A DNA stretch of 64,000 bases from Pseudomonas sp. TH31 (GTDB lineage Bacteria; Pseudomonadota; Gammaproteobacteria; Pseudomonadales; Pseudomonadaceae): positions 250,797 to 314,796 of the forward strand of contig NZ_JAEKEZ010000005.1 of the NCBI RefSeq assembly GCF_016650815.1, read 5' to 3'. Shown here in pieces: positions 1-8,455 of this stretch. The notes beneath the pieces are model-generated. The model had not been told where the DNA came from. It ran no database searches and saw only the letters and a program-made list of their open reading frames with translations. The stretch's first letter is position 1, and the number at the start of each line of letters is the position of its first letter. The position numbers were made by a program, and so were the translations under genes.

Positions 1-481
1 GCACGCTCGGTTACCCGGTGCTGGAAGTGTCGGCCCACCACGGCAACGGCATGGAGCAATTGCAGGAGCAACTGGACGGGCGCATCAGCGTATTCGTCGG
101 CCAGTCCGGCGTCGGCAAGTCGTCGCTGGTCAACAGCCTGCTGCCGGAAGTCGAAACCCGCGTCGGTCCGCTGTCCGAGCTGTCCGGCCAGGGCACGCAC
201 ACCACCACCACCGCGCGGTTGTTCCACTTCCCCGGCGGCGGTGAACTGATCGACTCCCGGGCATCCGTGAATTCGGCCTCGGCCACGTCAGCCGTGCCGA
301 CGTCGAAGCCGGCTTCATCGAGTTCAACGACTTGATCGGCACCTGCCGCTTCCGCGACTGCAAGCACGACCGCGAACCGGGTTGCGCCTTGCTCAAGGCC
401 CTGGAAGAAGGCCGCGTGCAGCAGCAACGAATGAACAGCTATCGCTCGATCATCGCCAGCCTGCCGGAAACCAGCTACTAA
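1..481 (+). CDS. rsgA: Small ribosomal subunit biogenesis GTPase RsgA (3' part, frameshifted)
   Basis: This is the C-terminal half of RsgA, the circularly permuted GTPase that helps mature the 30S subunit; the start lies before the window. The P-loop [12 protein letters not shown] is visible near 106-141, followed by the [10 protein letters not shown] switch region. The end carries the family zinc site C-x4-C-x-H-x5-C ([14 protein letters not shown]). The frame breaks at about 256-261, where CCCGGG stands where CCCCGGG would be needed. Adding one C joins ELIDSPGIREF to the zinc-binding end in another frame, stopping with TAA at 479-481. RsgA normally reads through here, so the break is probably a base-calling error. 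A GC-rich stem-loop at about 487-522 follows the stop. Confidence 0.9.
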
Positions 482-691
482 ACAGACGTGCGCGCCCCCC
501 GACATCGACGGGGTGGCGCGTCGTTGCTTTCGACTTACAAAACCCTCGCAGACTTAAACATCAGACTATTCTGCAGGACCTACGCACGCCCGCCTGTAGG
601 GCGCTTCTGTTTTAGTACCAAGCCCTTGTCACCCTCATTCACCCCCTAAATTCAAGCCCTCTTCGCACTTCCGCGATACCGAGGGACTCCC

Positions 692-1099
692 ATGCAAACC
701 TATCATTTGTTCATCAGCCACTCCTGGACCTACTCCGACGCCCACGACAAATTAGTGAGCCTGTTGGGTGCCCACCCGGACTTCACTTTCAAGAATTTCT
801 CGGTGCCGCCGGAGAACCCGATCATCGGCGCGAAAACCGACAAGCAACTGATCGAAGCCATCGAAAACAAGATCCGTCCGTGCTCGGCGGTGCTGATCAT
901 GGCCGGCGTGTATTCCACCTATAGCAAGTGGATCAACAAAGAGATCGAGATCGCCAAACAGATGGGCAAGGTGATCATCGCAATCAAGCCATTCGGCGCC
1001 GAGCGGATTTCCACGGTGGTGCGGGACGCCGCACACGCTGAATGTGCATGGAACACCAAAAGCATCGTCGGCGCGATTCGCCAGCATACGGCGGTGTGA
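692..1099 (+). CDS. TIR-like (DUF1863/ThsB-type) protein, first gene of a TIR-caspase operon
   Basis: A 135-residue protein made of one TIR-like fold of the DUF1863 type, the family that includes ThsB of Thoeris anti-phage systems. It opens with HLFISHSWTYSDAH, typical of the first strand, and has YSKWINKEIEIA around residues 77-88. The acidic residue after the tryptophan (Glu84) is the likely catalytic glutamate for NAD cleavage. The start is supported by GAGGGA at 681-686. The caspase-like gene begins 2 bases after its stop. By analogy with type IV Thoeris it would sense phage and make a cyclic ADP-ribose signal that activates the neighbouring protease. That role is inferred from domain content and gene order. 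No homologous gene sits between rsgA and motB in PAO1. Confidence 0.8.
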   Translation: MQTYHLFISHSWTYSDAHDKLVSLLGAHPDFTFKNFSVPPENPIIGAKTDKQLIEAIENKIRPCSAVLIMAGVYSTYSKWINKEIEIAKQMGKVIIAIKPFGAERISTVVRDAAHAECAWNTKSIVGAIRQHTAV

Positions 1100-1101
1100 T
1101 C

Positions 1102-2061
1102 ATGCGCAAGGGATTGTTTATCGGGATTAACAATTACACGCATATTTCCCAACTGAGCGGCTGCAACAATGATGCAATCGCTATGGCGTCCGTACTGAAA
1201 ACCGATGCCAATGGTGACCCGAACTTCAAAAATCTGGTGCTGACCTCCGCCGAAGACTATCTGAGCCGGGAAAAGCTCGAAGGACACATCCAAGAGTTGT
1301 TTTCGGGCGATTGCAGCGTTGCGCTGTTGTACTTCGCGGGTCATGGAAGCTTCGACGTTGATACGGACGAGGGAATGCTGATTCCCCAGGACTACAAGAA
1401 CGCCAAGGATGGAATCCGCATCAGCGACATCCTGAACTGGGCTACCAAAGCCGTGAAGATCAAAAACAAAGTGATCATTCTTGATTGCTGCCAAGGTGGC
1501 TCTGCGGGGGAAATACGTGCGCTTCGCAGCGAAAGCAGTGTGGTTGGCGAGGGCATGACCATCCTGACGGCGTGCAAAAAGGAACAGCCGGCAATGGAAG
1601 GAGCCGGCCATGGCGTGTTCACCGGTTTGTTACTCCAGGCGTTGCACGGCGGCGCCGCGAATATCCTGGGAAAGATCACTCCCGGCAGTCTCTATTCGTT
1701 TGTCGACAACGCTCTCGATGCCTGGGAACAGCGTCCGGTGTTCAAAACCAACGTTTCGCAGTTCATATCGCTGCGAGAGGTTTCGCCCCTGATTCCCAAG
1801 GAAATCCTGCGCAAGCTGCCCGAATGGTTCACCGAGGCCGAGTCGGTGTTCCCGCTGGCACCCAGCTACGAACCCACCGAGCCTGCGTTCGACGCCGAAC
1901 ACGGCGAGGTCTTCGCCCAACTGCAAAAGTGCAATCGCCACAGCTTGATTGAACCAGTGGAGGCCGAGCACATGTACTACGCCGCAATCCATTCCACCGG
2001 CTGTCGCCTTACAGCGCTCGGTGCCTACTACCGCGAACTCGCGATCAAGGGACATTTCTGA
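1102..2061 (+). CDS. Caspase-like (peptidase C14 family) protease, putative Thoeris effector
   Basis: A 319-residue protein with an N-terminal caspase/metacaspase domain over roughly residues 1-230. The His-Cys dyad is visible: His81 in LLYFAGHGSFD and Cys130 in VIILDCCQGGSAG. The start motif RKGLFIGINNYTHISQLSGC is typical of bacterial C14 proteases. The C-terminal ~90 residues match no domain I recognise and may be the ligand sensor. I chose ATG 1102, just after the TIR stop, over an in-frame ATG at 1042 that lies inside the TIR gene. The stop overlaps the next start as TGATG. In type IV Thoeris such a protease is switched on by a TIR-made nucleotide and degrades cell proteins to stop phage growth; I infer the same role here. 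Confidence 0.82.
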   Translation: MRKGLFIGINNYTHISQLSGCNNDAIAMASVLKTDANGDPNFKNLVLTSAEDYLSREKLEGHIQELFSGDCSVALLYFAGHGSFDVDTDEGMLIPQDYKNAKDGIRISDILNWATKAVKIKNKVIILDCCQGGSAGEIRALRSESSVVGEGMTILTACKKEQPAMEGAGHGVFTGLLLQALHGGAANILGKITPGSLYSFVDNALDAWEQRPVFKTNVSQFISLREVSPLIPKEILRKLPEWFTEAESVFPLAPSYEPTEPAFDAEHGEVFAQLQKCNRHSLIEPVEAEHMYYAAIHSTGCRLTALGAYYRELAIKGHF

Positions 2062-2546
2062 TGCCAGTGTTTATCAGCTACCGCCACATGGATCGGCCGC
2101 AAGCCATCGCCATCAACGCCCGGCTGCAGCAGGCCAACATCAAAACCTATCTCGACGTGCTTGACCCCGAGTCGCAGACCACCGATGACATCACCGGGGT
2201 GATCACCCGCAACATCAGCGAATGCACCCACCTGCTGGCGGTAGTGTCCGAACGCACCGCGCTGTCGTGGTGGGTGCCATTCGAAATCGGCGAGGCCACC
2301 ATCAGCAACCGACGGATCTGTTCATTCAAGACCGGGCCGGCGGAGTTGCCGCTGTACCTGGACAAATGGCCGAAGCTGACCAGCGAAAAGGACATCGAGT
2401 TCTTCATCGATGCTTACCGCGACGAGGTCACGTCCAAACGCTCGATGGCACTGGACTCGATCAATGAGTCGCTGCGCGGCACCTACAAGAAAAACGCCGA
2501 CATCTTCCACGACCAGTTGAAAAGCCGGGTTGGCAGAGGCTTCTGA
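2061..2546 (+). CDS. Second TIR-domain protein of the TIR-caspase operon
   Basis: A 161-residue TIR_2-type protein unrelated in detail to the first TIR gene. It begins MPVFISYRHMDRPQAIAINA, the classic TIR first strand and helix. It has SERTALSWWVPFEIGEA at residues 63-79, where Glu75 occupies the position of the catalytic glutamate of NAD-consuming TIR domains. It overlaps the caspase-like stop by one base (TGATG), so translation is probably coupled. The last ~40 residues are charged and helical. It may be a second signal-producing enzyme, a phage sensor, or a regulator of the first TIR. The two-gene TIR-caspase systems I know of do not need it. Function unproven; the fold assignment is secure. 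Confidence 0.78.
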   Translation: MPVFISYRHMDRPQAIAINARLQQANIKTYLDVLDPESQTTDDITGVITRNISECTHLLAVVSERTALSWWVPFEIGEATISNRRICSFKTGPAELPLYLDKWPKLTSEKDIEFFIDAYRDEVTSKRSMALDSINESLRGTYKKNADIFHDQLKSRVGRGF

Positions 2547-2575
2547 GAAACAAAGTCCAAGGCAAGCAAAGCCTT

Positions 2576-2707
2576 TGTAGCAGCTGGCGAAGCCTGCGTC
2601 CGGCTGCGTAGCAGTCGTAATTCAGCACATTCGGTTCTTCAGGAAGACCTCGCGCTCAGGTTTTACGACTGCTACGCAGCCGGACGCAGACTTCGCCAGC
2701 TGCTACA
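2576..2707. repeat. 132-bp inverted repeat with 45-bp arms
   Basis: Arms at 2576-2620 and 2663-2707 are reverse complements with one mismatch, separated by 42 bp. The arms begin TGTAGCAGCTGGCGAAG, resembling but not identical to the REP cores elsewhere in the window. It lies directly downstream of the TIR-caspase operon. It could be a REP doublet, a small non-autonomous element, or a transcript-end structure. Confidence 0.8.
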
Positions 2708-2745
2708 GATCGCCGTGCGTGTTTGCGCTGTCGGTCAATCCAGAA

Positions 2746-2777
2746 ACAAAAAAGCCACGATCATCGTGGCTTTTTTG
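2746..2777. terminator. Bidirectional rho-independent terminator
   Basis: A perfect hairpin (AAGCCACGATCATCGTGGCTT) flanked by A-runs on the left and T-runs on the right. It can stop transcription from the TIR-caspase operon on the plus strand and from motB on the minus strand. Confidence 0.88.
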
Positions 2778-2781
2778 TGGG

Positions 2782-3831
2782 TCACTGCTTGGGCGGTTCC
2801 GCCGGTTTGGCCGGATCACCCGGCTTCGGCGCCGGATCTTCAAACAGGTTCAAACGCTCACGAAGTTCATGAGCCGGTACCGGTTGCTTCTCCGCAGGCA
2901 CAGCATTTGGATCGACCGGTGTGGCCGGTGCCGGCGGTGCTTCACCCGGAGCGCCCTGCCCTGGTGTCTGAGCTGGTTCGGCACCTTGTGAGCCTTCGAT
3001 CGCTGCCTGAGCCTTCTTCGTCAGTACGACGATATCGATACGGCGGTTGACCGGGTTGAACGGGTGCTCCCGGTCGAACAACGCCGAGGAGGCATAACCG
3101 ACGACACGTGCTACTTGCGAATCCGGATAACTGCCGGCAACCAGCGCACGGCGAGCGGCGTTGGCACGGTTGGCCGACAATTCCCAGTTACCGAAATCAC
3201 CGGTGCCCGAGTACGGCTTGGCGTCGGTGTGACCGCTGATGCTGATCTTGTTCGGCACCGCTTTGATGGTGTCGGCCATGGCCAGCAGGATGTCTTCGAA
3301 GTAAGGTTTCAGACGCGCTGAGCCTGAGTCGAACATCGGCCGGTTATCCGCGTCCATGATCTGGATGCGCAAGCCGTTCGGGGTGATCTCGAACAGAATC
3401 TGGTCCTTGAACTTCTGCAACTGCGGGTTCTCTTCAACCTTGTTCTGCAGTTCTTGCAGCAGCAGTTCCAGGCGTTCTTTCTCGACCTGTTCGGCCATGC
3501 CTTCGACCTGCTCGGTATCGACCGTCACCTTGTCCGGCTGCGGCTGGGATTTCACCTCAGGGTTGAGGGTGTTCTCCGGCGCCAGGGTCGGCGTGCCGCC
3601 CAAATCAATGATGTACGGCGTGCCGCTTTCGGAGAAGCCGACCGGATCTTTGAAGTAACCGGCAATGGCGATCTTCTGTTCCGGGGTGGCGGTGGACAGC
3701 AGCCACAACACCAGGAAGAACGCCATCATCGCCGTGGCGAAGTCAGCGAAGGCGATTTTCCAGGCACCCCCGTGATGCCCGCCGGCGATGCGCTTGACGC
3801 GCTTGATGATAATCGGCTGGTTATTTTCCAT
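2782..3831 (-). CDS. motB: Flagellar motor stator protein MotB
   Basis: A 349-residue MotB. It has a short cytoplasmic N-terminus and one membrane helix (FADFATAMMAFFLVLWLLS, residues 28-46). That helix carries the proton-binding aspartate (Asp30) of the stator channel. The C-terminal half is an OmpA-like peptidoglycan-binding domain with ISISGHTDAKPY and NRANAARRAL. The last ~75 residues are a proline/alanine-rich tail. With MotA it forms the torque-generating stator complex in the inner membrane. It is the second gene after motA, but the pair is separated by a 160-bp palindrome. In PAO1 its downstream neighbour is rsgA; here the TIR-caspase operon lies between. Confidence 0.96.
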   Translation of the reverse strand: MENNQPIIIKRVKRIAGGHHGGAWKIAFADFATAMMAFFLVLWLLSTATPEQKIAIAGYFKDPVGFSESGTPYIIDLGGTPTLAPENTLNPEVKSQPQPDKVTVDTEQVEGMAEQVEKERLELLLQELQNKVEENPQLQKFKDQILFEITPNGLRIQIMDADNRPMFDSGSARLKPYFEDILLAMADTIKAVPNKISISGHTDAKPYSGTGDFGNWELSANRANAARRALVAGSYPDSQVARVVGYASSALFDREHPFNPVNRRIDIVVLTKKAQAAIEGSQGAEPAQTPGQGAPGEAPPAPATPVDPNAVPAEKQPVPAHELRERLNLFEDPAPKPGDPAKPAEPPKQ

Positions 3832-3835
3832 ACAG

Positions 3836-3995
3836 AGTGCTCTGTCTCACAAATACTGTTCCTTTTTGACGGTGCCTGTTGTCGCCATACGGCGTTGCCG
3901 CTCCTCGCCATAGCAAGCTATGACTCGTCGCGGCGCCTTGTCTGGCAACAACAGTCACTCGCCAAAAAAGGAACGTATTTGCAAAACAGAGCACT
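3836..3995. repeat. 160-bp palindromic element filling the motA-motB gap
   Basis: An imperfect palindrome centred between 3915 and 3916 (CATAGCAAGCTATG), with ends AGTGCTCTGT and ACAGAGCACT. Both arms carry matching GTTCCTTTTT, CTGTTGT and GGCG blocks. It spans almost exactly the gap between the motB start and the motA stop, so its transcript would fold into one long hairpin inside the stator mRNA. It resembles a small inverted-repeat (MITE or REP-like) insertion. Confidence 0.78.
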
Positions 3996-4845
3996 ATCGA
4001 CCGCGAACGGCTTGTTCCAGCTCGGCAAAGCTAGGACGGTGCGCCGGGTACAGAACCTTGCGACCGAACTCCACCGCCAGCGATGGCGGCATGCCGGATG
4101 CCGAAGCGACCAGGGAGGCCTTGATGGCTTCGTAGACGTTCAGTTCTTCCTTGGCATCGTGGGCCAGGGAGTGAGCCAGCGGGCCGAAGAAGCCGTAGGC
4201 CGCGAGGATACCGAAGAAAGTACCTACCAGTGCCGCACCTACGTGCATACCGATGGCTTTTTGGTCGCCTTCGCCCAGGGAAGCCATGGTCACCACGATA
4301 CCGAGTACCGCCGCCACGATACCGAATCCCGGCATGGCGTCGGCGATGCCGTTCACCGCGTGGGATGGGTGTTCCAGGTCTTCTTTAAGGCTGTAGAGCT
4401 CCATGTCGAACAGGCCTTCCAGCTCATGGGGAGCCATGTTGCCGGAGGACATGATGCGCAAGTAATCGCAGATAAACGCAGTCATGCGTACGTCTTTCAG
4501 TACCGCGGGGTACTTGGCGAAGATCGGGCTGGCAGAGGCATCTTCGATGTCGCCTTCGATGGCCATCATGCCTTCGCGGCGGCTCTTGTTGAGGATCTCG
4601 TAGATCAGGCCCAGCACTTCAAGGTAGAAGGTGTGGCTGAAGCGCGAACTGAACATGCCCAGGGATTTCTTGAGCACGTGCAGGGTCATGTAACCGGGGT
4701 TGGCCTGCAGGAATGCGCCAAGGGCCGCGCCACCGATAATCATCACCTCGAAGGGCTGGATCAGGGCGGCAATCTTGCCGTGGGAAAGCACGTATCCGCC
4801 GAGCACGCTCGCGAATACGACGATGATGCCGATAATTTTAGCCAT
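3994..4845 (-). CDS. motA: Flagellar motor stator protein MotA
   Basis: A 283-residue MotA, the partner of MotB in the proton-driven stator. It shows four membrane segments. The first starts at the N-terminus (MAKIIGIIVVFASVLGGYVL), and the last two include the conserved GFGIVAAVLGIVVTMASL and GAALVGTFFGILAAYGFFGP stretches. The cytoplasmic loop carries the charged residues that contact FliG. ATG 4845 gives the family N-terminus MAKIIG and has an AGGAG-like site just upstream; longer in-frame starts add unrelated sequence. The stop lies within the right arm of the palindrome at 3836-3995. It is divergent from the HDOD gene at 5012. Confidence 0.96.
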   Translation of the reverse strand: MAKIIGIIVVFASVLGGYVLSHGKIAALIQPFEVMIIGGAALGAFLQANPGYMTLHVLKKSLGMFSSRFSHTFYLEVLGLIYEILNKSRREGMMAIEGDIEDASASPIFAKYPAVLKDVRMTAFICDYLRIMSSGNMAPHELEGLFDMELYSLKEDLEHPSHAVNGIADAMPGFGIVAAVLGIVVTMASLGEGDQKAIGMHVGAALVGTFFGILAAYGFFGPLAHSLAHDAKEELNVYEAIKASLVASASGMPPSLAVEFGRKVLYPAHRPSFAELEQAVRGR

Positions 4846-5011
4846 AGGTAGGAGAGTACTTACTGAGTCGGGTTCAAGGTCATATTCGGAAGTTAAAAAA
4901 TCTCTTCTTCTACTTATCGGCAAAACTGCGCCAGACTATAGCCAGTTCAGGCGAAAAGCCAATTTAGCCCGCGCCGGGCGTGTTTACCGCCAATGATGAT
5001 CGCGTCCAGCC

Positions 5012-6544
5012 ATGGCTAACGAAACGAACGTTCCAACCCCAAAACCGACCACTCTTGAAGGCTGGGTCAAGCTTCTCGATGGCGTGCGCCTGCCGGTTCC
5101 GCAAGAGAGTCATGACCGGGTCTGCAAAGCCATTCGCAATAGTCGCAGCTCATTGCGCGACATCGCCGAGCGGATCCAGGACAGCCCGGCCCTGGCGTTG
5201 AGCGTGATTCGCGAAGCCAACCGCCACCCCCACGGCAGCATGACCGAGCCTGCGGAAAACCTTGAAGTGGCGCTCAGCCGCCTCGGTTTGAAACGTGCCG
5301 AAGAGTTGCTCGCTCGCCTGCCCGCCGTGCCTCAGGCCGAGATCCCGGTGGCCCTGCGCCAATTGCAACTGATCAGCCAGCACGCGACGCAACAGGCCAA
5401 TGGTTTTTTCGCCAGCCGCCTGGCACGGCTGTGGCAGGACATTCATTGGGGCAGCCTGCTGTTTCTCTCGCCGCTGTGGCCGATGGCGCTGACTCATCCA
5501 CAGTTGCTCGAAGAATGGGAGCTGCGGGTCATCCATAAAGGCGAGTCGGCGCGCAAAGTCGAAAAGCAACTGTTCGGCGTGCGCCTGCTGGACATCTGCC
5601 TGGCGCTGGTGGACATCTGGCGGCTGCCGATCTGGGTGCAACAGGGCTATCGCCTGCTGCTCAACGAGCAACGGGAACTGGTGAAAGTCCTGCGCATCGC
5701 CCGGGACAGCGATCATCCGTTGCGCCAGCAAAACCGCCTCGACGACGATCCAACCCTGCGCCGCTGGCTCAACCAACCGGCCAACACCGTGCTGTTGGCC
5801 AACGGTCTGGCGCTGTCGGCACAACAGGCCTGGGACAGCCCGCACAGTGAACGCTGGCAGTTCCTGACCAGCCTTTACCTGCAAATCTCGATGGATGAAG
5901 TGCAACAGCAATTGCACCAACAGGCCGCCAACAGCGCGCGGCATCACGCCATGCCGGACCTTTGGCACCCGGCGGTTTCGCTACTCTGGCCGTGGGGCAT
6001 GCATCGCACTCACGCCGGTTTGCTGCCGGCTCCGGCCCCGACCACCGAAGACCTGACCCAGTGGCGCAAGCAATGCGCCGAGTTGCTGGTGGAGCCGAGC
6101 CGTTTTACCAATGCGATGCACCTGACCAACTCGGCACGGGATGCGCTGGTGGCCTGCGGCATGCGTCGGGTGATGATCCTGATGACCGACCGCACCCACG
6201 CCAATCTGCGGGTGCATCAAACCGCCGGGCTGGCGAAAGAAGCCTCAGGCCTGAATTTCGCGGTCAGCCAAAGCAACGTGCTGCAACGCTTGCTCTCGCA
6301 ACAGGCCCAGGTACGCCTGACGCCGGCCAACAATGCGCAATTCTCGGCACTGCTGCCCGCCAGCCTGCGGACGCAGTTTGGCGGCGAACACCTGCTGCTG
6401 CGTTCACTGGTCAATAATGGCCGGGTGATCATGATTGTGGTGGCGGACCAGGGCGGTGGGCCGTTCTCGGAAATTACCGTGCAAGCCTTCGGCAAAACCG
6501 CGCAGTGCATTGAAAAGGCCCTGCATAGCTTTAGCACCCGTTAG
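5012..6544 (+). CDS. HDOD domain-containing protein
   Basis: A 510-residue soluble protein corresponding in position to PAO1 PA4955. The N-terminal ~270 residues fit an HDOD domain, a degenerate HD hydrolase fold found in signalling proteins. It has the usual opening (LPVPQESHDRVCKAIRN, then DSPALALSVIREANR). I see no obvious catalytic HD pair. The C-terminal ~150 residues (from LTQWRKQCAELL, containing ACGMRRVMILMTDRTHANL) look like a GAF-type sensor domain, as in other long HDOD proteins. It is transcribed divergently from motA, and HDOD proteins often act in motility or cyclic-di-GMP signalling. The specific role is unknown. Confidence 0.82.
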   Translation: MANETNVPTPKPTTLEGWVKLLDGVRLPVPQESHDRVCKAIRNSRSSLRDIAERIQDSPALALSVIREANRHPHGSMTEPAENLEVALSRLGLKRAEELLARLPAVPQAEIPVALRQLQLISQHATQQANGFFASRLARLWQDIHWGSLLFLSPLWPMALTHPQLLEEWELRVIHKGESARKVEKQLFGVRLLDICLALVDIWRLPIWVQQGYRLLLNEQRELVKVLRIARDSDHPLRQQNRLDDDPTLRRWLNQPANTVLLANGLALSAQQAWDSPHSERWQFLTSLYLQISMDEVQQQLHQQAANSARHHAMPDLWHPAVSLLWPWGMHRTHAGLLPAPAPTTEDLTQWRKQCAELLVEPSRFTNAMHLTNSARDALVACGMRRVMILMTDRTHANLRVHQTAGLAKEASGLNFAVSQSNVLQRLLSQQAQVRLTPANNAQFSALLPASLRTQFGGEHLLLRSLVNNGRVIMIVVADQGGGPFSEITVQAFGKTAQCIEKALHSFSTR

Positions 6545-6545
6545 G

Positions 6546-6655
6546 GCCTGTCATCCGTTATTTCCTGTACCGCGTTGTCGCCGGGCCCACTTTCAGGCAC
6601 AACCCGAAGGGCCGGGCCTGCAGTGGCGCGCTACAGGAAATAACGGATGACAGGC
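6546..6655. repeat. 110-bp inverted-repeat element
   Basis: Two 24-bp arms, 6546-6569 and 6632-6655, are exact reverse complements (outer end GCCTGTCATCCGTTATTTCC) around a GC-rich core. The element begins just after the HDOD gene stop. It has no coding capacity and is unlike the REP families found elsewhere here. Confidence 0.8.
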
Positions 6656-6706
6656 TCCTCATGACGCTGCGCTACAATCCCTCCCTTTGTGCTCTGGAGA
6701 CCTCAC

Positions 6707-7522
6707 ATGTCTGACTTCTCTGGCTTGCCGCTGGTCATCGAGCCGAGCGACTTGCTCCCGCGTCTCGACGCCCGCGATCTGATACTGGTCGACCTGACCA
6801 GCAGCGCCCGCTATACCGAAGGGCATCTGCCCGGCGCGCGTTTTGTCGATCCGAAACGCACGCAACTCGGTCAGGCGCCAGCGCCAGGCTTGCTGCCGAC
6901 GCATGCCGCCCTTGAAGCATTGTTCGGCGAGCTGGGCCACAACCCCGATGCGGTCTACGTGGTTTATGACGACGAAGGTGGCGGCTGGGCTGGCCGTTTC
7001 ATCTGGTTGCTGGATGTCATCGGCCACAGCAAATACCACTATATCGACGGCGGTCTGCCAGCCTGGCTGGCAGAAGGCCTGCCCATGTCGATCCAGATTC
7101 CGGCCCCGGTCGGCGGCCCGGTTGCGTTGACCCTGCACGACGAACCCACCGCCACCCGCGAGTACCTGCAAAGCCGCCTCGGCGCTGCGGACCTGGCGAT
7201 CTGGGATGCCCGTGGGCCGCTGGAGTATTCCGGCGAGAAGGTCCTGGCGGCCAAGGCCGGGCATATCCCGGGTGCCGTCAATTTCGAATGGACTGCCGGC
7301 ATGGATCAGGCGCGCAACCTGCGCATCCGCACCGACATGCCGCAGATCCTCGAACAACTCGGCATCAGCAAAGACAAAGAAGTGATCACCCACTGCCAGA
7401 CTCACCACCGTTCTGGCTTCACCTATCTAGTGGCCAAGTCCCTCGGTTATCCGCGGGTCAAAGGCTACGCCGGCTCCTGGGGCGAATGGGGCAACCATCC
7501 CGACACCCCCATAGAGATTTAA
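6707..7522 (+). CDS. rhdA: Thiosulfate sulfurtransferase (rhodanese) RhdA
   Basis: A 271-residue tandem-rhodanese enzyme that moves sulfane sulfur from thiosulfate to acceptors such as cyanide. The first rhodanese domain (residues 1-~130) is catalytically inert. The second carries the active loop HCQTHHRSG with Cys230, the same loop and position as the well-studied Azotobacter RhdA. ATG 6707 follows a GGAG ribosome site and gives the family start MSDFSGLPLVIEPSDL. It is followed 18 bp later by psd, the same order as in PAO1 (PA4956-PA4957), so the two may be co-transcribed. Confidence 0.95.
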   Translation: MSDFSGLPLVIEPSDLLPRLDARDLILVDLTSSARYTEGHLPGARFVDPKRTQLGQAPAPGLLPTHAALEALFGELGHNPDAVYVVYDDEGGGWAGRFIWLLDVIGHSKYHYIDGGLPAWLAEGLPMSIQIPAPVGGPVALTLHDEPTATREYLQSRLGAADLAIWDARGPLEYSGEKVLAAKAGHIPGAVNFEWTAGMDQARNLRIRTDMPQILEQLGISKDKEVITHCQTHHRSGFTYLVAKSLGYPRVKGYAGSWGEWGNHPDTPIEI

Positions 7523-7540
7523 GGTTTTTAAGGACCGTTA

Positions 7541-8400
7541 ATGAATAAGCGTTTGTTTATCCTCAGCCAATACCTGCTGCCCCATCACTTGCTCTCGCGA
7601 CTGGCCGGCTGCATTGCCGAATGCCGCGTGCGCTGGTTCAAGAACGCCTTCACTGCGTGGTTCGCCAAGCGTTATCAAGTGGACATGTCCCAGGCACTGG
7701 TCGAAGACCTCACTGCCTACGAGCACTTCAACGCATTCTTCACCCGTGCACTGAAAGACGGCGCGCGTCCACTGGACGAAACCCTGGGCGCGATTCTCAG
7801 CCCGGCCGACGGCGCCGTCAGCCAACTTGGCCCGATCGAACACGGCCGGGTGTTCCAGGCCAAGGGCCACAGCTTCAGCGTCCTGGAACTGCTGGGTGGC
7901 GATGCGGCAAACGCCGCGCCGTTCATGGGCGGTGATTTCGCGACTATTTATCTGTCGCCGAAGGATTATCACCGCGTACACATGCCGCTGGCCGGCACCC
8001 TGCGCGAGATGGTCTACATCCCGGCCGAATCTTCTCGGTCAACCAGACCACTGCCGAAAACGTCCCGGAGCTGTTCGCCCGCAACGAGCGCGTGGCGTGC
8101 ATTTTCGACACCGAGCGCGGGCCGATGGCCGTGGTGCTGGTGGGCGCAATGATTGTGGCGTCGATTGAAACCGTCTGGGCCGGGCTGGTCACGCCGCCGA
8201 AACGCGAGCTGAAAACCTTCCGTTACGACGAAGCCGCCCGTGCGCCGATCCATCTGGAAAAAGGGGCGGAACTGGGTCGCTTCAAACTGGGTTCGACCGC
8301 TGTCGTGCTGTTCGGGCCAGATCAAGTGAAGTGGGCTGAAGGCCTGGGCGCATTGTCGCCGGTACAAATGGGCCAGGCGCTGGGTTTGCCGAACGCTTGA
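7541..8400 (+). CDS. psd: Phosphatidylserine decarboxylase (frameshifted)
   Basis: Makes phosphatidylethanolamine from phosphatidylserine at the inner membrane. The N-terminal part ([20 protein letters not shown] to LREMVYIP) and the C-terminal part (from [20 protein letters not shown]) lie in different frames. The break is at 8020-8024, where CCCGG would need to be CCCCGG. One added base gives a normal 286-residue protein. The LGST motif near the end is where the proenzyme cleaves itself to form the pyruvoyl cofactor. Loss of psd is normally lethal or severely damaging, so the shift is probably a sequence error. A GC hairpin at about 8411-8432 may end the transcript. Confidence 0.92.
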
Positions 8401-8455
8401 TGCCCTGAACCGAACCCTCACGGGGGTTCGGCGCTTCCAACTCCACACCGCCCCC

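Noticed and set aside
3454..4851. A 465-codon plus-strand open frame across motB and motA
   Set aside because: Antisense to both stator genes and runs through the palindrome; no start signal or family match.
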